Position numbers and translations under genes: made by a program
Part shown: positions 42,038 to 50,988 of the stretch, in pieces
Layout: every line of letters begins with the position of its first letter
Position numbering within the stretch: position 1 is the stretch's first letter
Notes under the pieces: generated by a model
Database searches by the model: none
Told to the model about the DNA's origin: nothing
The model's input: the letters and a program-made list of their open reading frames with translations, nothing else
Origin: Bradyrhizobium sp. AZCC 2262
GTDB lineage: Bacteria; Pseudomonadota; Alphaproteobacteria; Rhizobiales; Xanthobacteraceae
NCBI RefSeq assembly: GCF_036924535.1
Contig: NZ_JAZHRT010000001.1
Location: 4,898,001-4,962,000, forward strand
Length of the DNA: 64,000 nucleotides
Reading direction: 5' to 3'

Positions 42038-42220
42038 GGGGCAAGCCGTCCGGCTTGCCCCGACTTCCTGCCGCGTGGGCAGCGACAATTCCTGAGATCA
42101 TGATGCGATTGGAAGAATCGCATCATGATCTCATCTGTTTGTTTGAGCATGATCCCCGCGCAAACGCGTTCCGCGTTTGTCGCGAGGGAAAACCGGTACC
42201 CACTTTTCCGGATCATGCTC
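42038..42220. repeat. Hairpin cluster between dctP and dctQ
   Basis: Three inverted repeats in a row: 42038-42061 (arms GGGGCAAGCC), 42094-42132 (perfect 17-bp arms GAGATCATGATGCGATT) and 42145-42220 (outer arms GAGCATGATC with an inner CGCAAACGCG / CGCGTTTGCG). The last is a very common rhizobial dispersed repeat, and it abuts exactly the dctP stop codon. Such hairpins could protect or limit the mRNA so that more binding protein than permease is made. Confidence 0.75.
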
Positions 42221-43218
42221 TACGCGACGTTGATCTTCTCGAAGATGCCCTCGGCGCCGATTTCCTTGGCGTAGGTGGCCATCACGGGATCAGCGAGCTT
42301 CTTCATGGCGTCGCGCTCCTCGAACGGGACGCGCTTGAGCTTGCCGGCCTTCTCCAGCGTGTCGAGCTTGACGACTTCCTCGCTCGACTCCAGTTGACGG
42401 CCGTAGTCACCGGCTTCCTTGCCAGCCTTGAAGATCGCCTCCTGCAAATCCTTCGGCAAGGTCTTCAGCGTCTTCACCGAGAAGCAGATCGGCCGGATCG
42501 ATACCGCGTGCTGCGTCAGGTTGAGGTGCGGCGCGACTTCGTAGAACTTCATCGCCTCGACGCCGGCCGCCTCGTTTTCGCCGGCGGCGATCACGCCGTT
42601 CTGGATGGCGTTGTAGATCTCGTTGTAGGCGATTACCGTCGGGCTCATGCCGACGGCCGCAAACGTCTTCGACCAGATCGGCGCGCCCTGCACGCGGACT
42701 TTCAGACCCTTGATCTCGGCAAGGTTCCGGACCGGCTTGTTGGCGAAGATGTTGCGGATACCGCCGCCTGCATAACCGAGCAGGACGACCTCGGCCTTGG
42801 CCGCAACTTCATCGGCGATCGGCGCGAGGATGTTCGCTTCGACCACCTTGTTCATGTGCTCGATGCCCTTGAACACAAAGGGCGCATCGATGAACGGCGC
42901 CGCCTTGGCGAAGGTCGACATGTGGGCCGGAGAAACGATGCCGTAGTCGACCGCCTTGCCCTGGGACATGTATTCGAAATACTGCTTTTCGAGCCCGAGC
43001 GATGAGTTCCTGTGCAGCGTGAAATTGATCGGCTTGCCGTAGTATTTCTTTACCAGCTCTTCGAACCGCAGCAGCGCCCTGTTGAAGGCGTGGTCGTCGT
43101 TGAACTGCACGGCTCCGTTGAGCGTGACGGGCGCCTGTGCCCGCAGGATCGTTGGCGTGCCGAGGACGCCGGCAGCCGCCGTCGCACCAAGGCCCGCAAG
43201 TACGGTTCTTCGCTTCAT
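42220..43218 (-). CDS. TRAP transporter solute-binding protein (DctP)
   Basis: 332 residues. The signal (MKRRTVLAGLGATAAAGVLGTPTILRAQ) has a twin-arginine-like start. The mature part is DctP-fold, with ALLRFEELVKKYYG, SQGKAVDYGIVSPAHM and the strongly conserved GLKVRVQGAPIWSKTFAAVGM helix-strand that contains the arginine binding the carboxylate. The ligand is therefore a carboxylic acid. First gene of the dctPQM row; ATG 43218 has a GGAGGA site. Confidence 0.92.
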   Translation of the reverse strand: MKRRTVLAGLGATAAAGVLGTPTILRAQAPVTLNGAVQFNDDHAFNRALLRFEELVKKYYGKPINFTLHRNSSLGLEKQYFEYMSQGKAVDYGIVSPAHMSTFAKAAPFIDAPFVFKGIEHMNKVVEANILAPIADEVAAKAEVVLLGYAGGGIRNIFANKPVRNLAEIKGLKVRVQGAPIWSKTFAAVGMSPTVIAYNEIYNAIQNGVIAAGENEAAGVEAMKFYEVAPHLNLTQHAVSIRPICFSVKTLKTLPKDLQEAIFKAGKEAGDYGRQLESSEEVVKLDTLEKAGKLKRVPFEERDAMKKLADPVMATYAKEIGAEGIFEKINVA

Positions 43219-44099
43219 GGCGTTCCTCCCCTGTAATGCCTGTCCCTTATAAGCAGGACTTTGGCCTGGCCGACGACGCAGCCACTACCGCAAAGCGTAT
43301 GCAAAACGGCGCGGCTGTGGAAGCCAATTTAAGTAGAGTACCCGAGCCAATAGGCCGCAGACGGCCGGACCGGTGATGGCAATCATTTTGGCAACCCCGC
43401 CCCGGAAGGCGCGGGCCGAACCGGTGCCCCCTTCGCAAATCGCTGAAAATGCCGGTCGGCCTTCCCGTCCCTATCAGTTGCCGAGGCAACGTCTTATGAT
43501 TGCATCTGATGCCGGCGGGCGATGTTCATGCGCAGCCAGCCGGCACGCCGCAAATGTTGCGCGCTGCCGGATCTGGCCCGCGCCGTCAAAGGTGCGCCAG
43601 CACGCGGCTTGCCGCAATTTCCCGTCATGCCTGATCCGAAAAGCCGGAACTGAACGTTACTGCATTTTGTCAGGCATCACTGGACGCGGGCATCTCGCGC
43701 AGGGCCGATATCGAGCCGGCGCGCTCTGCGAGCAATCGCATAATTAGCCGGCAAACCCCGTAAAAATCCGGTGCATAAGCGCAACACAGTAAGCATGCGG
43801 CCAAAATCTGTGTCCATTGAACTCGCGGTGGTTGTGGTTTGTCGAATATTTTGTCAAATGTAGTGGGCGGGGTTTTTGCCAATACGCCCCGGGTGCCGAC
43901 AGCTTTAGGTAGTTGTCGGCGCCGGTATCAGGGTGCTTCCAATACGCGCATGCGTTTGGCTACCATCCGTAATATCTCAGGATTCCGGTGGTTCTCTTTA
44001 CAACCTCACGGTTCGGACTGACTTTAAACGCGGCAAATACGGATGAACCTCTGACCTACTTTTGCCAGGGTTTCCCGATTGAAGGACGGTAAAACCAGA
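43219..44099. other. 881-bp region without recognised gene
   Basis: Contains the upstream region of dctP (left) and of the XRE regulator (right). Short frames on both strands (for example 43670-43882 minus, 70 codons) have no family resemblance and no good ribosome binding site. A few small inverted repeats (for example around 43890-43935) are present. No function seen. Confidence 0.5.
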
Positions 44100-44495
44100 A
44101 TGAACAGATCAGCAGCGAAGAAGATGAAACAGCGCAGCGCCGGCAAACCCGATATCGAATTGGGCAAGCGGATTCGCCTGCGGCGCGTGGAACAGAAAAT
44201 CTCTCAAGCGGAGCTCGGCGACAAGCTCGGCGTCAGCTTCCAGCAGGTTCAGAAGTACGAGAAGGGCGTCAATCGTGTCGGCGCGGCTCGTCTTCAGCAA
44301 ATCGCTACTGCGCTCGACGTGCCCGTGACGTTCTTCTACGACGGCGACGGCAAGGCGCGCGAAGTCGAGAGCCTGCTGTTCCTGGACAGCGCGTTCAGCC
44401 TGAGGCTGTTGCGTGCCTACAGCAAGATCAAGGACCAGACCGTACAGCGTCAATTGGTCTCCTTGATGGAATCGATCGCCGCCAACGAGGCTTAG
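44100..44495 (+). CDS. XRE/HTH_3 regulator, PraR-like
   Basis: 131 residues. A basic N-terminal 20 residues precedes a Cro/CI helix-turn-helix: IELGKRIRLRRVEQKISQAELGDKLGVSFQQVQKYEKGVNRVGAARLQQIATALDVPVTFFY. The whole pattern, including QKYEKG-NRVGA, is that of alphaproteobacterial regulators of the PraR/PhrR group, which in rhizobia control quorum sensing, attachment and nitrogen-related genes. A long upstream gap offers room for regulation. ATG 44100 is preferred over the earlier frame start. No target in the neighbourhood is obvious. Confidence 0.87.
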   Translation: MNRSAAKKMKQRSAGKPDIELGKRIRLRRVEQKISQAELGDKLGVSFQQVQKYEKGVNRVGAARLQQIATALDVPVTFFYDGDGKAREVESLLFLDSAFSLRLLRAYSKIKDQTVQRQLVSLMESIAANEA

Positions 44496-44900
44496 GCATT
44501 ATCGCGCCTGGATCGCAGCACCGCGGACCCGATCAACCGACGCGAGAAATCGCCGGGTAGCCTGTTGCTGCGCTGGGTCACATATTGATCTGGCTGGAAA
44601 AGATCAGCAAAGCCATTGTCGATGGCGGAGTCCGGTCCTTCGACACACAAGCCCTGAATATGTGGTCTCGCGGGCGCGGGCCGTTGAAGAGATCTTCTGC
44701 TATTCGAACGTGGCGCCCGGAATTTTTTTTGATCATTGCCCATCGCTCTTTTGATGTAAGCCGCAAAGCCATCCGGTGCCGACAGCTCCGGCGAAACTGC
44801 TTATCCTGGGCTGCGGCCGCAGACCTTGCCCGTGGCCGGCGAAACGTGGCACCACCCCTCCCGATAAAAAGACCGGTCCATCGGCTTCGGGAGGCACGCA
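44496..44900. other. 405-bp region without recognised gene
   Basis: No convincing coding frame, RNA gene or strong inverted repeat. The right end must hold the promoter of the GST-crotonase pair. Confidence 0.5.
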
Positions 44901-45626
44901 ATGATGATCCTTCACCACGGCTGGCGTTCGAGCGCCTCGCGCCGTGTCCGGCTGTGCCTCGCCGAAAAGGGCCTCGCCTATGAAGGCCACGTGGTCGACA
45001 TGGCTGCGATGGAGCATCATTCGCCGGAATATCTCAGGATCAATCCGCTCGGCGTGATCCCGGCACTGATCCATGACGACCGGCCGCTGCATGAAAGCGG
45101 CACGATCTGCGAGTATCTCGACGAGGCGTTCCCCGCTCCCCCGCTCCGGCCGGATGCACCTTACGAGCGCGCCGAGATGCGCAACTGGATCCGGCACATC
45201 GACGGGCTGATCGGCAATCTCATCATCTTCAACTGGCGGCACCATCTGGCGAAGACCGCGTCGCAATGGTCGGATCAGGAACTCGCCGAAAAACTCAAGA
45301 ACATACCGAGCAAGGAGCGGCAGGAGGCCTGGCTCCGGGCCGCGCGCAAACCCTACACCGAGGAGGAGCGCGACGCGGCGCGGGCCAAACTGGTCGTGCT
45401 GCTGGACAAGATGGAGGAAGCGCTGAAGCCGTCCGGGTGGCTGGTCGGCAAGGCCTACTCGATCGCCGACATCGCCGCGGCCCCGTTCGTGAAACGCATC
45501 GACGAGGAAATAGCGCCGGACGAGATGACCGAAAAGAAACATCCACGCGTCGCGGCGTGGTGGACTAGACTGCAGGCGCGGCCGGCCTACGCCCAGGCGA
45601 ATTTCGGCCCCTTCGTTGATTCCTGA
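44901..45626 (+). CDS. Glutathione S-transferase family protein
   Basis: 241 residues: an N-terminal thioredoxin-fold domain with SSASRRVRLCLAEKGL (catalytic Ser region) and NPLGVIPALIHDDRPLHESGTICEYL (the cis-Pro and Glu-Ser glutathione motif), then an all-helical C-terminal domain ending near residue 235. Resembles maleylpyruvate isomerase / zeta-type GSTs only in the N-terminal SS motif, so the substrate remains open. ATG 44901 has a strong GGGAGG site. The crotonase gene starts 19 bases after it and is probably in the same operon. Confidence 0.88.
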   Translation: MMILHHGWRSSASRRVRLCLAEKGLAYEGHVVDMAAMEHHSPEYLRINPLGVIPALIHDDRPLHESGTICEYLDEAFPAPPLRPDAPYERAEMRNWIRHIDGLIGNLIIFNWRHHLAKTASQWSDQELAEKLKNIPSKERQEAWLRAARKPYTEEERDAARAKLVVLLDKMEEALKPSGWLVGKAYSIADIAAAPFVKRIDEEIAPDEMTEKKHPRVAAWWTRLQARPAYAQANFGPFVDS

Positions 45627-45644
45627 AATGGACTGGACAATTCG

Positions 45645-46466
45645 ATGCTAGACACCCCGAAGAACGCCGAAACATCCCATGCCGACGGCAAGATCCTGCA
45701 AAGCGTCCGCGATGGCGTCGGCGTCATCACGTTCAACAATCCCGACAAGCGCAACGCGATGTCGCTCGAAATGTGGGACGGCCTGGGCCACGCCCTGGTC
45801 GAGCTGCGCGACGATCCCGACGTTCGCGTCGTGATCCTGGTCGGCGCCGGCGACAAGGCCTTCGTCTCGGGCGCCGATATCAGCCAGTTCGAAAAGACCC
45901 GCCACAATGCGGCGGCCTCGGAAGAATATTCGAAGCGGAGCGAGGCGCAGCGCGCGCTGCTCGCGAGTTACCCGAAGCCGACCATTGCCTGCATCCGCGG
46001 CTTCTGCCTCGGCGGCGGCATGCAGGTCGCGATGCTGACAGATATTCGCATTGCCTCCGACAACAGCCAGTTCGGCATTCCCGCCGCAAAGCTCGGTATT
46101 GCCTATGGCTATGACGGCCTCAAGCATCTGGTCTCGCTGGTCGGGCCATCCTGGGCGCGGCTCATCATGTATACGGGCATGCGGATCGATTCCGCGGAAG
46201 CGTTACGGATCGGATTGGTCGACCGCGTGCTGCCGGGTGCGGAGTTGTGGGACGCCACCATGGAGATCGCGCGCACCATCTCCGGCAACGCGCCACTGGC
46301 GATCAAGGCCGCCAAGATCACGATTGCCGAAGTGCTGAAGGACGAAAGCAAGCGCGACACGGACGCGATCAAGGCGATCGGCATGGCCTGCATGGATAGC
46401 GAAGATTTTCGCGAAGGGCGAACGGCTTTCATGGAAAAGCGCAAGCCGCAGTTCAAGGGGAAGTAG
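45645..46466 (+). CDS. Crotonase (enoyl-CoA hydratase/isomerase) family protein
   Basis: 273 residues with the crotonase fold: CoA-binding/oxyanion-hole segments are DKAFVSGADISQF (residues 70-82) and RGFCLGGGMQVAMLTDIRI (118-136). The two glutamates that make an enoyl-CoA hydratase are absent: Gln127 takes the place of Glu144 and Ala147 that of Glu164 (rat numbering). A hydratase activity is therefore unlikely; decarboxylases, hydrolases and dehydrohalogenases of the superfamily lack one or both. Probably co-transcribed with the GST gene. Exact reaction unknown. Confidence 0.85.
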   Translation: MLDTPKNAETSHADGKILQSVRDGVGVITFNNPDKRNAMSLEMWDGLGHALVELRDDPDVRVVILVGAGDKAFVSGADISQFEKTRHNAAASEEYSKRSEAQRALLASYPKPTIACIRGFCLGGGMQVAMLTDIRIASDNSQFGIPAAKLGIAYGYDGLKHLVSLVGPSWARLIMYTGMRIDSAEALRIGLVDRVLPGAELWDATMEIARTISGNAPLAIKAAKITIAEVLKDESKRDTDAIKAIGMACMDSEDFREGRTAFMEKRKPQFKGK

Positions 46467-46496
46467 TAAGGATCGAAGCGGCGCACACTCCATATC

Positions 46497-46623
46497 CGTC
46501 ATCCCCGGGATGAACGCAATTGCGTTCACCCGCGGGAGCGCGAAGCGCGTCTCGAAGGACGACGGCCCGGTCCGGGGCCGCTCATCCTTCGAGGCTCGCT
46601 CCGCTCGCACCTCAGGATGACGG
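46497..46623. repeat. Dispersed inverted repeat, copy 2, with an extra hairpin
   Basis: 46536-46623 is the inverse copy of the repeat at 12663-12762, clearly the same unit with a slightly different centre. 46497-46535 carries another hairpin (TGAACGCAATTGCGTTCA). The composite sits between the convergent crotonase and isopropylmalate dehydrogenase-like genes and may end both transcripts. Confidence 0.85.
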
Positions 46624-46650
46624 GTTTAGTTCGGCGCGCGGCATAGTTCT

Positions 46651-47733
46651 TTACAGCGCCGCGAGCACAGCCTTCGCGATATCCGCGGTGCCGTTGCTGC
46701 CGCCGAATTCCATCGGCTTGACGCCCCCCGCATAGGCCTTGTCGACTGCGCGTTCGATGCGCTCGCCAGCCTCGGCCGCGCTTTCGAGACCATGCTTCTC
46801 CGCCAGCCAACCCAGCATCATCGCCGCCGATAGGATCATCGCGGTGGGATTGGCCTTGCCCTGCCCCATGATGTCGGGCGCGGTGCCATGGCAGGGCTGG
46901 AACACGGCGTAGCGGTCGCCGATGTCGGCGGAGGGGGCCATGCCGAGCCCTCCGATCAGGCCGGCGGCGAGGTCGGAGAGAATGTCGCCGAACATGTTCT
47001 CCGTCACCATGACGTCGAAGTCCCACGGGCGCTTCACCAGCATCAGCGAACAAGCGTCGACATAGACTCGGTCGGCCTTCACGCCGGGATGGCGTTTGGC
47101 GGCTTCATCGAACATCCCGCGAAAGAACGCAAACGCCCTGAACACATTCGCCTTGTCGACGCAGGTCAATCCTCCATTCGCCTTCCCGCGCGCCTTGCGG
47201 CGTTCGGCCAGGCGGAACGAAAACTCGAACAGCCGCTCAGACGTCTTGCGGGTGATGACGAGCGTCTCGCGCGCCTCGGTGTCCGTCACCACGCCCTTGC
47301 CCATCGAGGCGAACAGGCCTTCGGTCGATTCCCGGATCAGCACGAGGTCGATGCCGCGCTGGTCGGCGCCGACGATCGGGCTCGGCACGCCCGGAACGAG
47401 CCGCGCCGGGCGCACCCCGGCATAGAGATCGAAATGGAAGCGCAGTTCGATCTGCAGGGCGATCTCGGTGTTATCAGGGTAGCGCACCGACGGCAGGCCG
47501 CAGGCGCCGAGCAGCACGGCATCCGCTTCCTCGCATAACCGGATCGTCGAGTCCGGCATCGACTTGCCGGTCGCGAGATAATTGTTGGCGCCGGCCGGGG
47601 CTTCCGTGAAGCGAAACTTCAGGTCGCTGGTCGCTTCGATCCTGCGCAGAACTTCGATCGCCGGCGCCATCACTTCAGGGCCGATGCCATCGCCCCCGAG
47701 CACGGCGATTTGGAGGGCGTTATTTGCGGACAT
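46651..47733 (-). CDS. Isocitrate/isopropylmalate dehydrogenase family protein
   Basis: 360 residues, beta-decarboxylating dehydrogenase superfamily. The GDGIGPEVM start, VRPARLVPGVPSPI with its arginine, substrate-side KANVFR and the Mg-binding Asp pair in DILSDLAAGLIGG are present, as is the nucleotide site HGTAPDIMGQGKANP (NAD-type). The family contains LeuB, homoisocitrate and tartrate dehydrogenases; the sequence has no feature that fixes which, and it is not next to leuCD, so catabolic use (for example on malate- or tartrate-like acids) is likely. Start ATG 47733. Confidence 0.85.
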   Translation of the reverse strand: MSANNALQIAVLGGDGIGPEVMAPAIEVLRRIEATSDLKFRFTEAPAGANNYLATGKSMPDSTIRLCEEADAVLLGACGLPSVRYPDNTEIALQIELRFHFDLYAGVRPARLVPGVPSPIVGADQRGIDLVLIRESTEGLFASMGKGVVTDTEARETLVITRKTSERLFEFSFRLAERRKARGKANGGLTCVDKANVFRAFAFFRGMFDEAAKRHPGVKADRVYVDACSLMLVKRPWDFDVMVTENMFGDILSDLAAGLIGGLGMAPSADIGDRYAVFQPCHGTAPDIMGQGKANPTAMILSAAMMLGWLAEKHGLESAAEAGERIERAVDKAYAGGVKPMEFGGSNGTADIAKAVLAAL

Positions 47734-47752
47734 GGGGGTTCCTTAATTGAGT

Positions 47753-47836
47753 CGTCATTCCGGGGCGATGCAAAGCATCGAACCCGGAATCTCGAGATTC
47801 CGGGTCTGGTGCTAACGCACCATCCCGGAATGACGG
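47753..47836. repeat. Dispersed intergenic inverted repeat
   Basis: CGTCATTCCGGGGCGATGC and GCACCATCCCGGAATGACG are opposed arms, with an inner AATCTCGAGATT palindrome (47789-47800). It fills the gap between two minus-strand genes. Confidence 0.8.
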
Positions 47837-47840
47837 AAAG

Positions 47841-48911
47841 TTACGGCGTCAGCACCGCGCGGCCGACCAGCTTGCCTTTCTGCAAATCGGTCAGCGCTTC
47901 GTTGGCTTTTGCAAGCGGCATCGTCGTCACCGGGATAGGCGCGATCATCTTGTTGCGAACGAGATCGAGCAGTTCCTCGGTTTCGCGCAGATTGCCGACA
48001 TAGCTGCCCTGGATCGTGATCGCCTTGATCGGGATCAGCGGCAGCGCCCAGGGCGCGCCGCCGCCGAACAGACCGACGATGACGAGCTTGCCGCCCTTGG
48101 TCAGGCAGTCGAAGCCGAGCTGCGTGGTCTGCGCATTGCCGACGAGATCGATCACGGCGCGAATGGGTCCGCCGGCCGTCTTCGCCAGTTGCTCCAGCGC
48201 ATCCGGCGCCTTGCCGTCGACGGTGGCGAGCGCACCGGCCGCTTCAGCCGCTTCGCGCTTGCGCGCATCGATGTCGACGACGATGGCGCCCTTGCCGCCC
48301 ATCGCCTTCAACAGCGACAGCGCCATCAGGCCGAGCCCGCCGGCGCCGAAGATGACGATCGGCGAGTTGAAGGCGAACTCGACCTTCTTCAGCGCGCTGT
48401 AGGTGGTGACGCCGGAACAGGCATAGGGCGCCGCGGTGACGGGATCGAGCCCCCTGAGGTTCAGGAGATATTTTGGATTCGGCACCGTCATGTGATCGGC
48501 GTAGCCGCCGTCGCAATAGACGCCGAGCGAATTCGGCTTGACGACGCACATATTCTCGTCGCCGCCCACACACGTCGCGCATTTGCCGCAGCCGAGCCAG
48601 GGGTAGACCAGGGCTGTGTCGCCCACCTTGAGATCGCCCTTGTCGGCGGCAGTGACGTCGGGCCCGAATGCCAACAACTCGCCGACGGTCTCATGACCCA
48701 TCGTGCGCGGCAGCGACACGCCACGGTCCTTCAGCGACAGCGGCTTGCGGCCATGGCCCAGATCGTAGCCGCCTTCCCAGATGTGGAGATCGCTGTGGCA
48801 GACGCCGGCCGCCTTCACCTTGATCAGCACCTGCGTGCCCGTTGGCTGCGGCGTCTCCTGATCCACCTCTTTCAGCGGTGCGTTGAACTCGGCGACCTGA
48901 AAACTCTTCAT
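47841..48911 (-). CDS. Zinc-dependent alcohol dehydrogenase
   Basis: 356-residue MDR enzyme with both zinc sites. Catalytic: Cys in AAGVCHSDLHIWEGG and the His-Glu of MGHETVG. Structural: the four cysteines of LGCGKCATCVGGDENMC. The cofactor motif GAGGLGLMAL lies near residue 190. Likely oxidises an alcohol or reduces an aldehyde with NAD(H). ATG 48911 starts the family N-terminus MKSFQVAEF; the frame reaches 48983. Downstream are the repeat and the isopropylmalate dehydrogenase-like gene; upstream is the peptide ABC cluster, all on the minus strand. Confidence 0.9.
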   Translation of the reverse strand: MKSFQVAEFNAPLKEVDQETPQPTGTQVLIKVKAAGVCHSDLHIWEGGYDLGHGRKPLSLKDRGVSLPRTMGHETVGELLAFGPDVTAADKGDLKVGDTALVYPWLGCGKCATCVGGDENMCVVKPNSLGVYCDGGYADHMTVPNPKYLLNLRGLDPVTAAPYACSGVTTYSALKKVEFAFNSPIVIFGAGGLGLMALSLLKAMGGKGAIVVDIDARKREAAEAAGALATVDGKAPDALEQLAKTAGGPIRAVIDLVGNAQTTQLGFDCLTKGGKLVIVGLFGGGAPWALPLIPIKAITIQGSYVGNLRETEELLDLVRNKMIAPIPVTTMPLAKANEALTDLQKGKLVGRAVLTP

Positions 48912-49015
48912 CGCTTCTCTCCCGTCATTTCTCGTTCTTGGACGCAGACCTCTTTCGGATGGACATTGCCACGTCCATCCCATCGAGACAAACGCAGGCG
49001 ACGGTCTTCCGGTAC

Positions 49016-49996
49016 TCAGATCAGCGGATGATGGCAGGCCACGAACTGGCCTGGTGCCACGGCGCGCAGTTCCGGTACCTCATCGCTGCATCGCTGATCC
49101 GCGCGAGGGCAGCGGGTGCGGAACCGGCAGCCGGATGGCGGCGCGATCGGCGATGGCGGCTCGCCCACCGGCACGGTCTCGGTTGGACGGACGTCCGGAT
49201 CGGGCACCGGAATCGCCTCGATCAGCAGCGCGGTATAGGGATGCGCCGGCCGGGCAAATAACTGCTCGGACGGGCCGACCTCGCAGAGCCGGCCGAGATA
49301 CATCACTGCCACGCGGTCGCTCACCGCCTTCACCACCGCAAGGTCGTGCGCGATGAACAATAACGTCAAGCCGAACCGGCCCTTCATCTCCTCCAGCAGA
49401 TTGAGGATCTGGGCACGGATGGAAACGTCGAGCGCGGAGACCGGCTCGTCGCAGACAATGAATTCCGGATTGAGGACGAGCGCGCGCGCGATGCAGATGC
49501 GTTGGCACTGCCCGCCGGAGAATTCATGTGGCAGCCGTCCCACGACCAGGGTCGGATCGAGCCCGACCGCGCTCAGCACCTCGTGGATGAGCCGCTCGCG
49601 CTTCTCCGGATCCTTGACGCCCGCGATCACCAGCGGCTCGGCGACGATGTCGCCGATCCTGCGGCGCGGATTGAGCGATGCAATCGGGTCCTGGAAGATC
49701 AACTGCACGCGCCGGCGCATCAGCCGCAAGGCGTCGCCCTGCATCGTCGTGAGGTCGTGGCCGTCGAATACAACCCGCCCTGCGGTCGGCCGGCGCAACT
49801 GCAGCACCGCCCGGCCCAGCGTCGATTTTCCGCAGCCGGATTCACCGACCAGACCCAGCGTCTCGCCACGGGCGATCTGCAAGGACACACCGGACACGGC
49901 ATGAACGATCTTCGTGCCGACGGGATATTCCACGACCAGATCATCGACGGCGAGCAGCGGTTCGTTTGGAGTGGCCGACACGGCTTGCAGCATCAT
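49016..49996 (-). CDS. Peptide-type ABC transporter ATP-binding protein (DppF/OppF type)
   Basis: 326 residues. Walker A GESGCGKST, Q-loop FQDPIASLNPRR, signature SGGQCQRICIARAL, Walker B FIVCDEPVSALD and the H-loop LLFIAHDLAVV are complete, followed by the oligopeptide-ABC C-terminal extension with the four-cysteine cluster (CRFRTRCPRADQRC and later CHHP). The ATG overlaps the stop codon of the DppD-type gene (ATGA). The last gene of the operon. Confidence 0.93.
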   Translation of the reverse strand: MMLQAVSATPNEPLLAVDDLVVEYPVGTKIVHAVSGVSLQIARGETLGLVGESGCGKSTLGRAVLQLRRPTAGRVVFDGHDLTTMQGDALRLMRRRVQLIFQDPIASLNPRRRIGDIVAEPLVIAGVKDPEKRERLIHEVLSAVGLDPTLVVGRLPHEFSGGQCQRICIARALVLNPEFIVCDEPVSALDVSIRAQILNLLEEMKGRFGLTLLFIAHDLAVVKAVSDRVAVMYLGRLCEVGPSEQLFARPAHPYTALLIEAIPVPDPDVRPTETVPVGEPPSPIAPPSGCRFRTRCPRADQRCSDEVPELRAVAPGQFVACHHPLI

Positions 49997-50988
49997 GCGC
50001 CGGCCTCCGCATGGATCTCGATCGGGTGGAAGCAGGCGTATTGATGTTCGCGGGACTCGGCTTCCGTCAATGCCGGCTTCTCGATCTGGCAGCGGGCCAC
50101 CGCATAGCGGCAGCGCGGCGAGAACGAGCAGCCCTGCAGCGGCCGTGTCGGGTCGGGCGGACGCCCTGTTATCGCGGGCAGCGGCGTATGGGGCGCGGCG
50201 TCGAGTTTGGGGAGCGCCGCCAGCAGCGCCTCGGTATAGGGCATTCGCATTTTCTTGAACAACGCGGGCGTCGGCGCGCGCTCGACCACGCGGCCGGCAT
50301 ACATCACGGCGACTTCATCGGTGCGGCCGGCGACGACCCCGAGGTCGTGGGTGATGATGATCATCGCCATGTGGCGGCGGCGCTGCTCGCGCGCCAGGAG
50401 ATCGAGGATCTGCGCCTGGATCGTCACGTCGAGCGCGGTGGTCGGCTCGTCGGCGATCAGGAGCTTTGGTTCGCACGACAGCGCGATCGCGATCGCCACG
50501 CGTTGGCGCATTCCACCCGAGAGCTGGTGCGGATATTGCGCCAGCCGCTGCTCGGGCGCGGGAATGCCGACAGCTGCGAGCAATTCGATGCTGCGCCTGG
50601 TGGCTGTGGCGTCGTCGAGTTCGAGATGCTCCTGCAGCGTCTCGATCAACTGGGTGCCAATCGTGAGCACCGGGTTGAGCGAGGTCATCGGATCCTGGAA
50701 CACGACCGCCAGCGACCGGCCGCGCAGCTTGCGCAGTTTCTCTGCTGAGAGCCGCAGCAGGTCCTGCCCATCGAACATCACGCGGCCGGAGAGCTTTGCC
50801 TTCTTGGGCAGCAATTGCAGGATCGCCCGCGACAGCATGGTCTTGCCGCAGCCGGATTCACCGACGACGCCGAGCGTCTGTCCCGCGCCCACCGTGAGGT
50901 TCACCCGATCCACCGCGCGCAGGTTGCCGCGCGGGGTCGGCAGGTTGACGGAAACATCCTCCACGGAAAGCAATGTACTGTCGGTCAC
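49993..50988 (-). CDS. Peptide-type ABC transporter ATP-binding protein (DppD/OppD type)
   Basis: 331 residues: Walker A GESGCGKTM, signature SGGMRQRVAIAIALS, Walker B LLIADEPTTALD and MIIITHDLGVVAG, with the C-terminal Cys-rich extension (CSFSPRCRYAVARCQ). The usual second ATPase of Dpp/Opp systems. It overlaps the permease stop codon by four bases (50985-50988) and the next ATPase, so all the cluster is translationally coupled. Confidence 0.93.
   Translation of the reverse strand: MTDSTLLSVEDVSVNLPTPRGNLRAVDRVNLTVGAGQTLGVVGESGCGKTMLSRAILQLLPKKAKLSGRVMFDGQDLLRLSAEKLRKLRGRSLAVVFQDPMTSLNPVLTIGTQLIETLQEHLELDDATATRRSIELLAAVGIPAPEQRLAQYPHQLSGGMRQRVAIAIALSCEPKLLIADEPTTALDVTIQAQILDLLAREQRRRHMAMIIITHDLGVVAGRTDEVAVMYAGRVVERAPTPALFKKMRMPYTEALLAALPKLDAAPHTPLPAITGRPPDPTRPLQGCSFSPRCRYAVARCQIEKPALTEAESREHQYACFHPIEIHAEAGA

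Noticed and set aside
42094..42132. Perfect palindrome considered as a replication or transfer origin
   Set aside because: No iterons, DnaA boxes, relaxase or rep gene is near; the sequence sits inside an operon gap with known repeat types.
43670..43882. 70-codon frame on the minus strand in the 43-44 kb gap
   Set aside because: Natural-looking composition in part, but no ribosome binding site, no family resemblance and no neighbour support.
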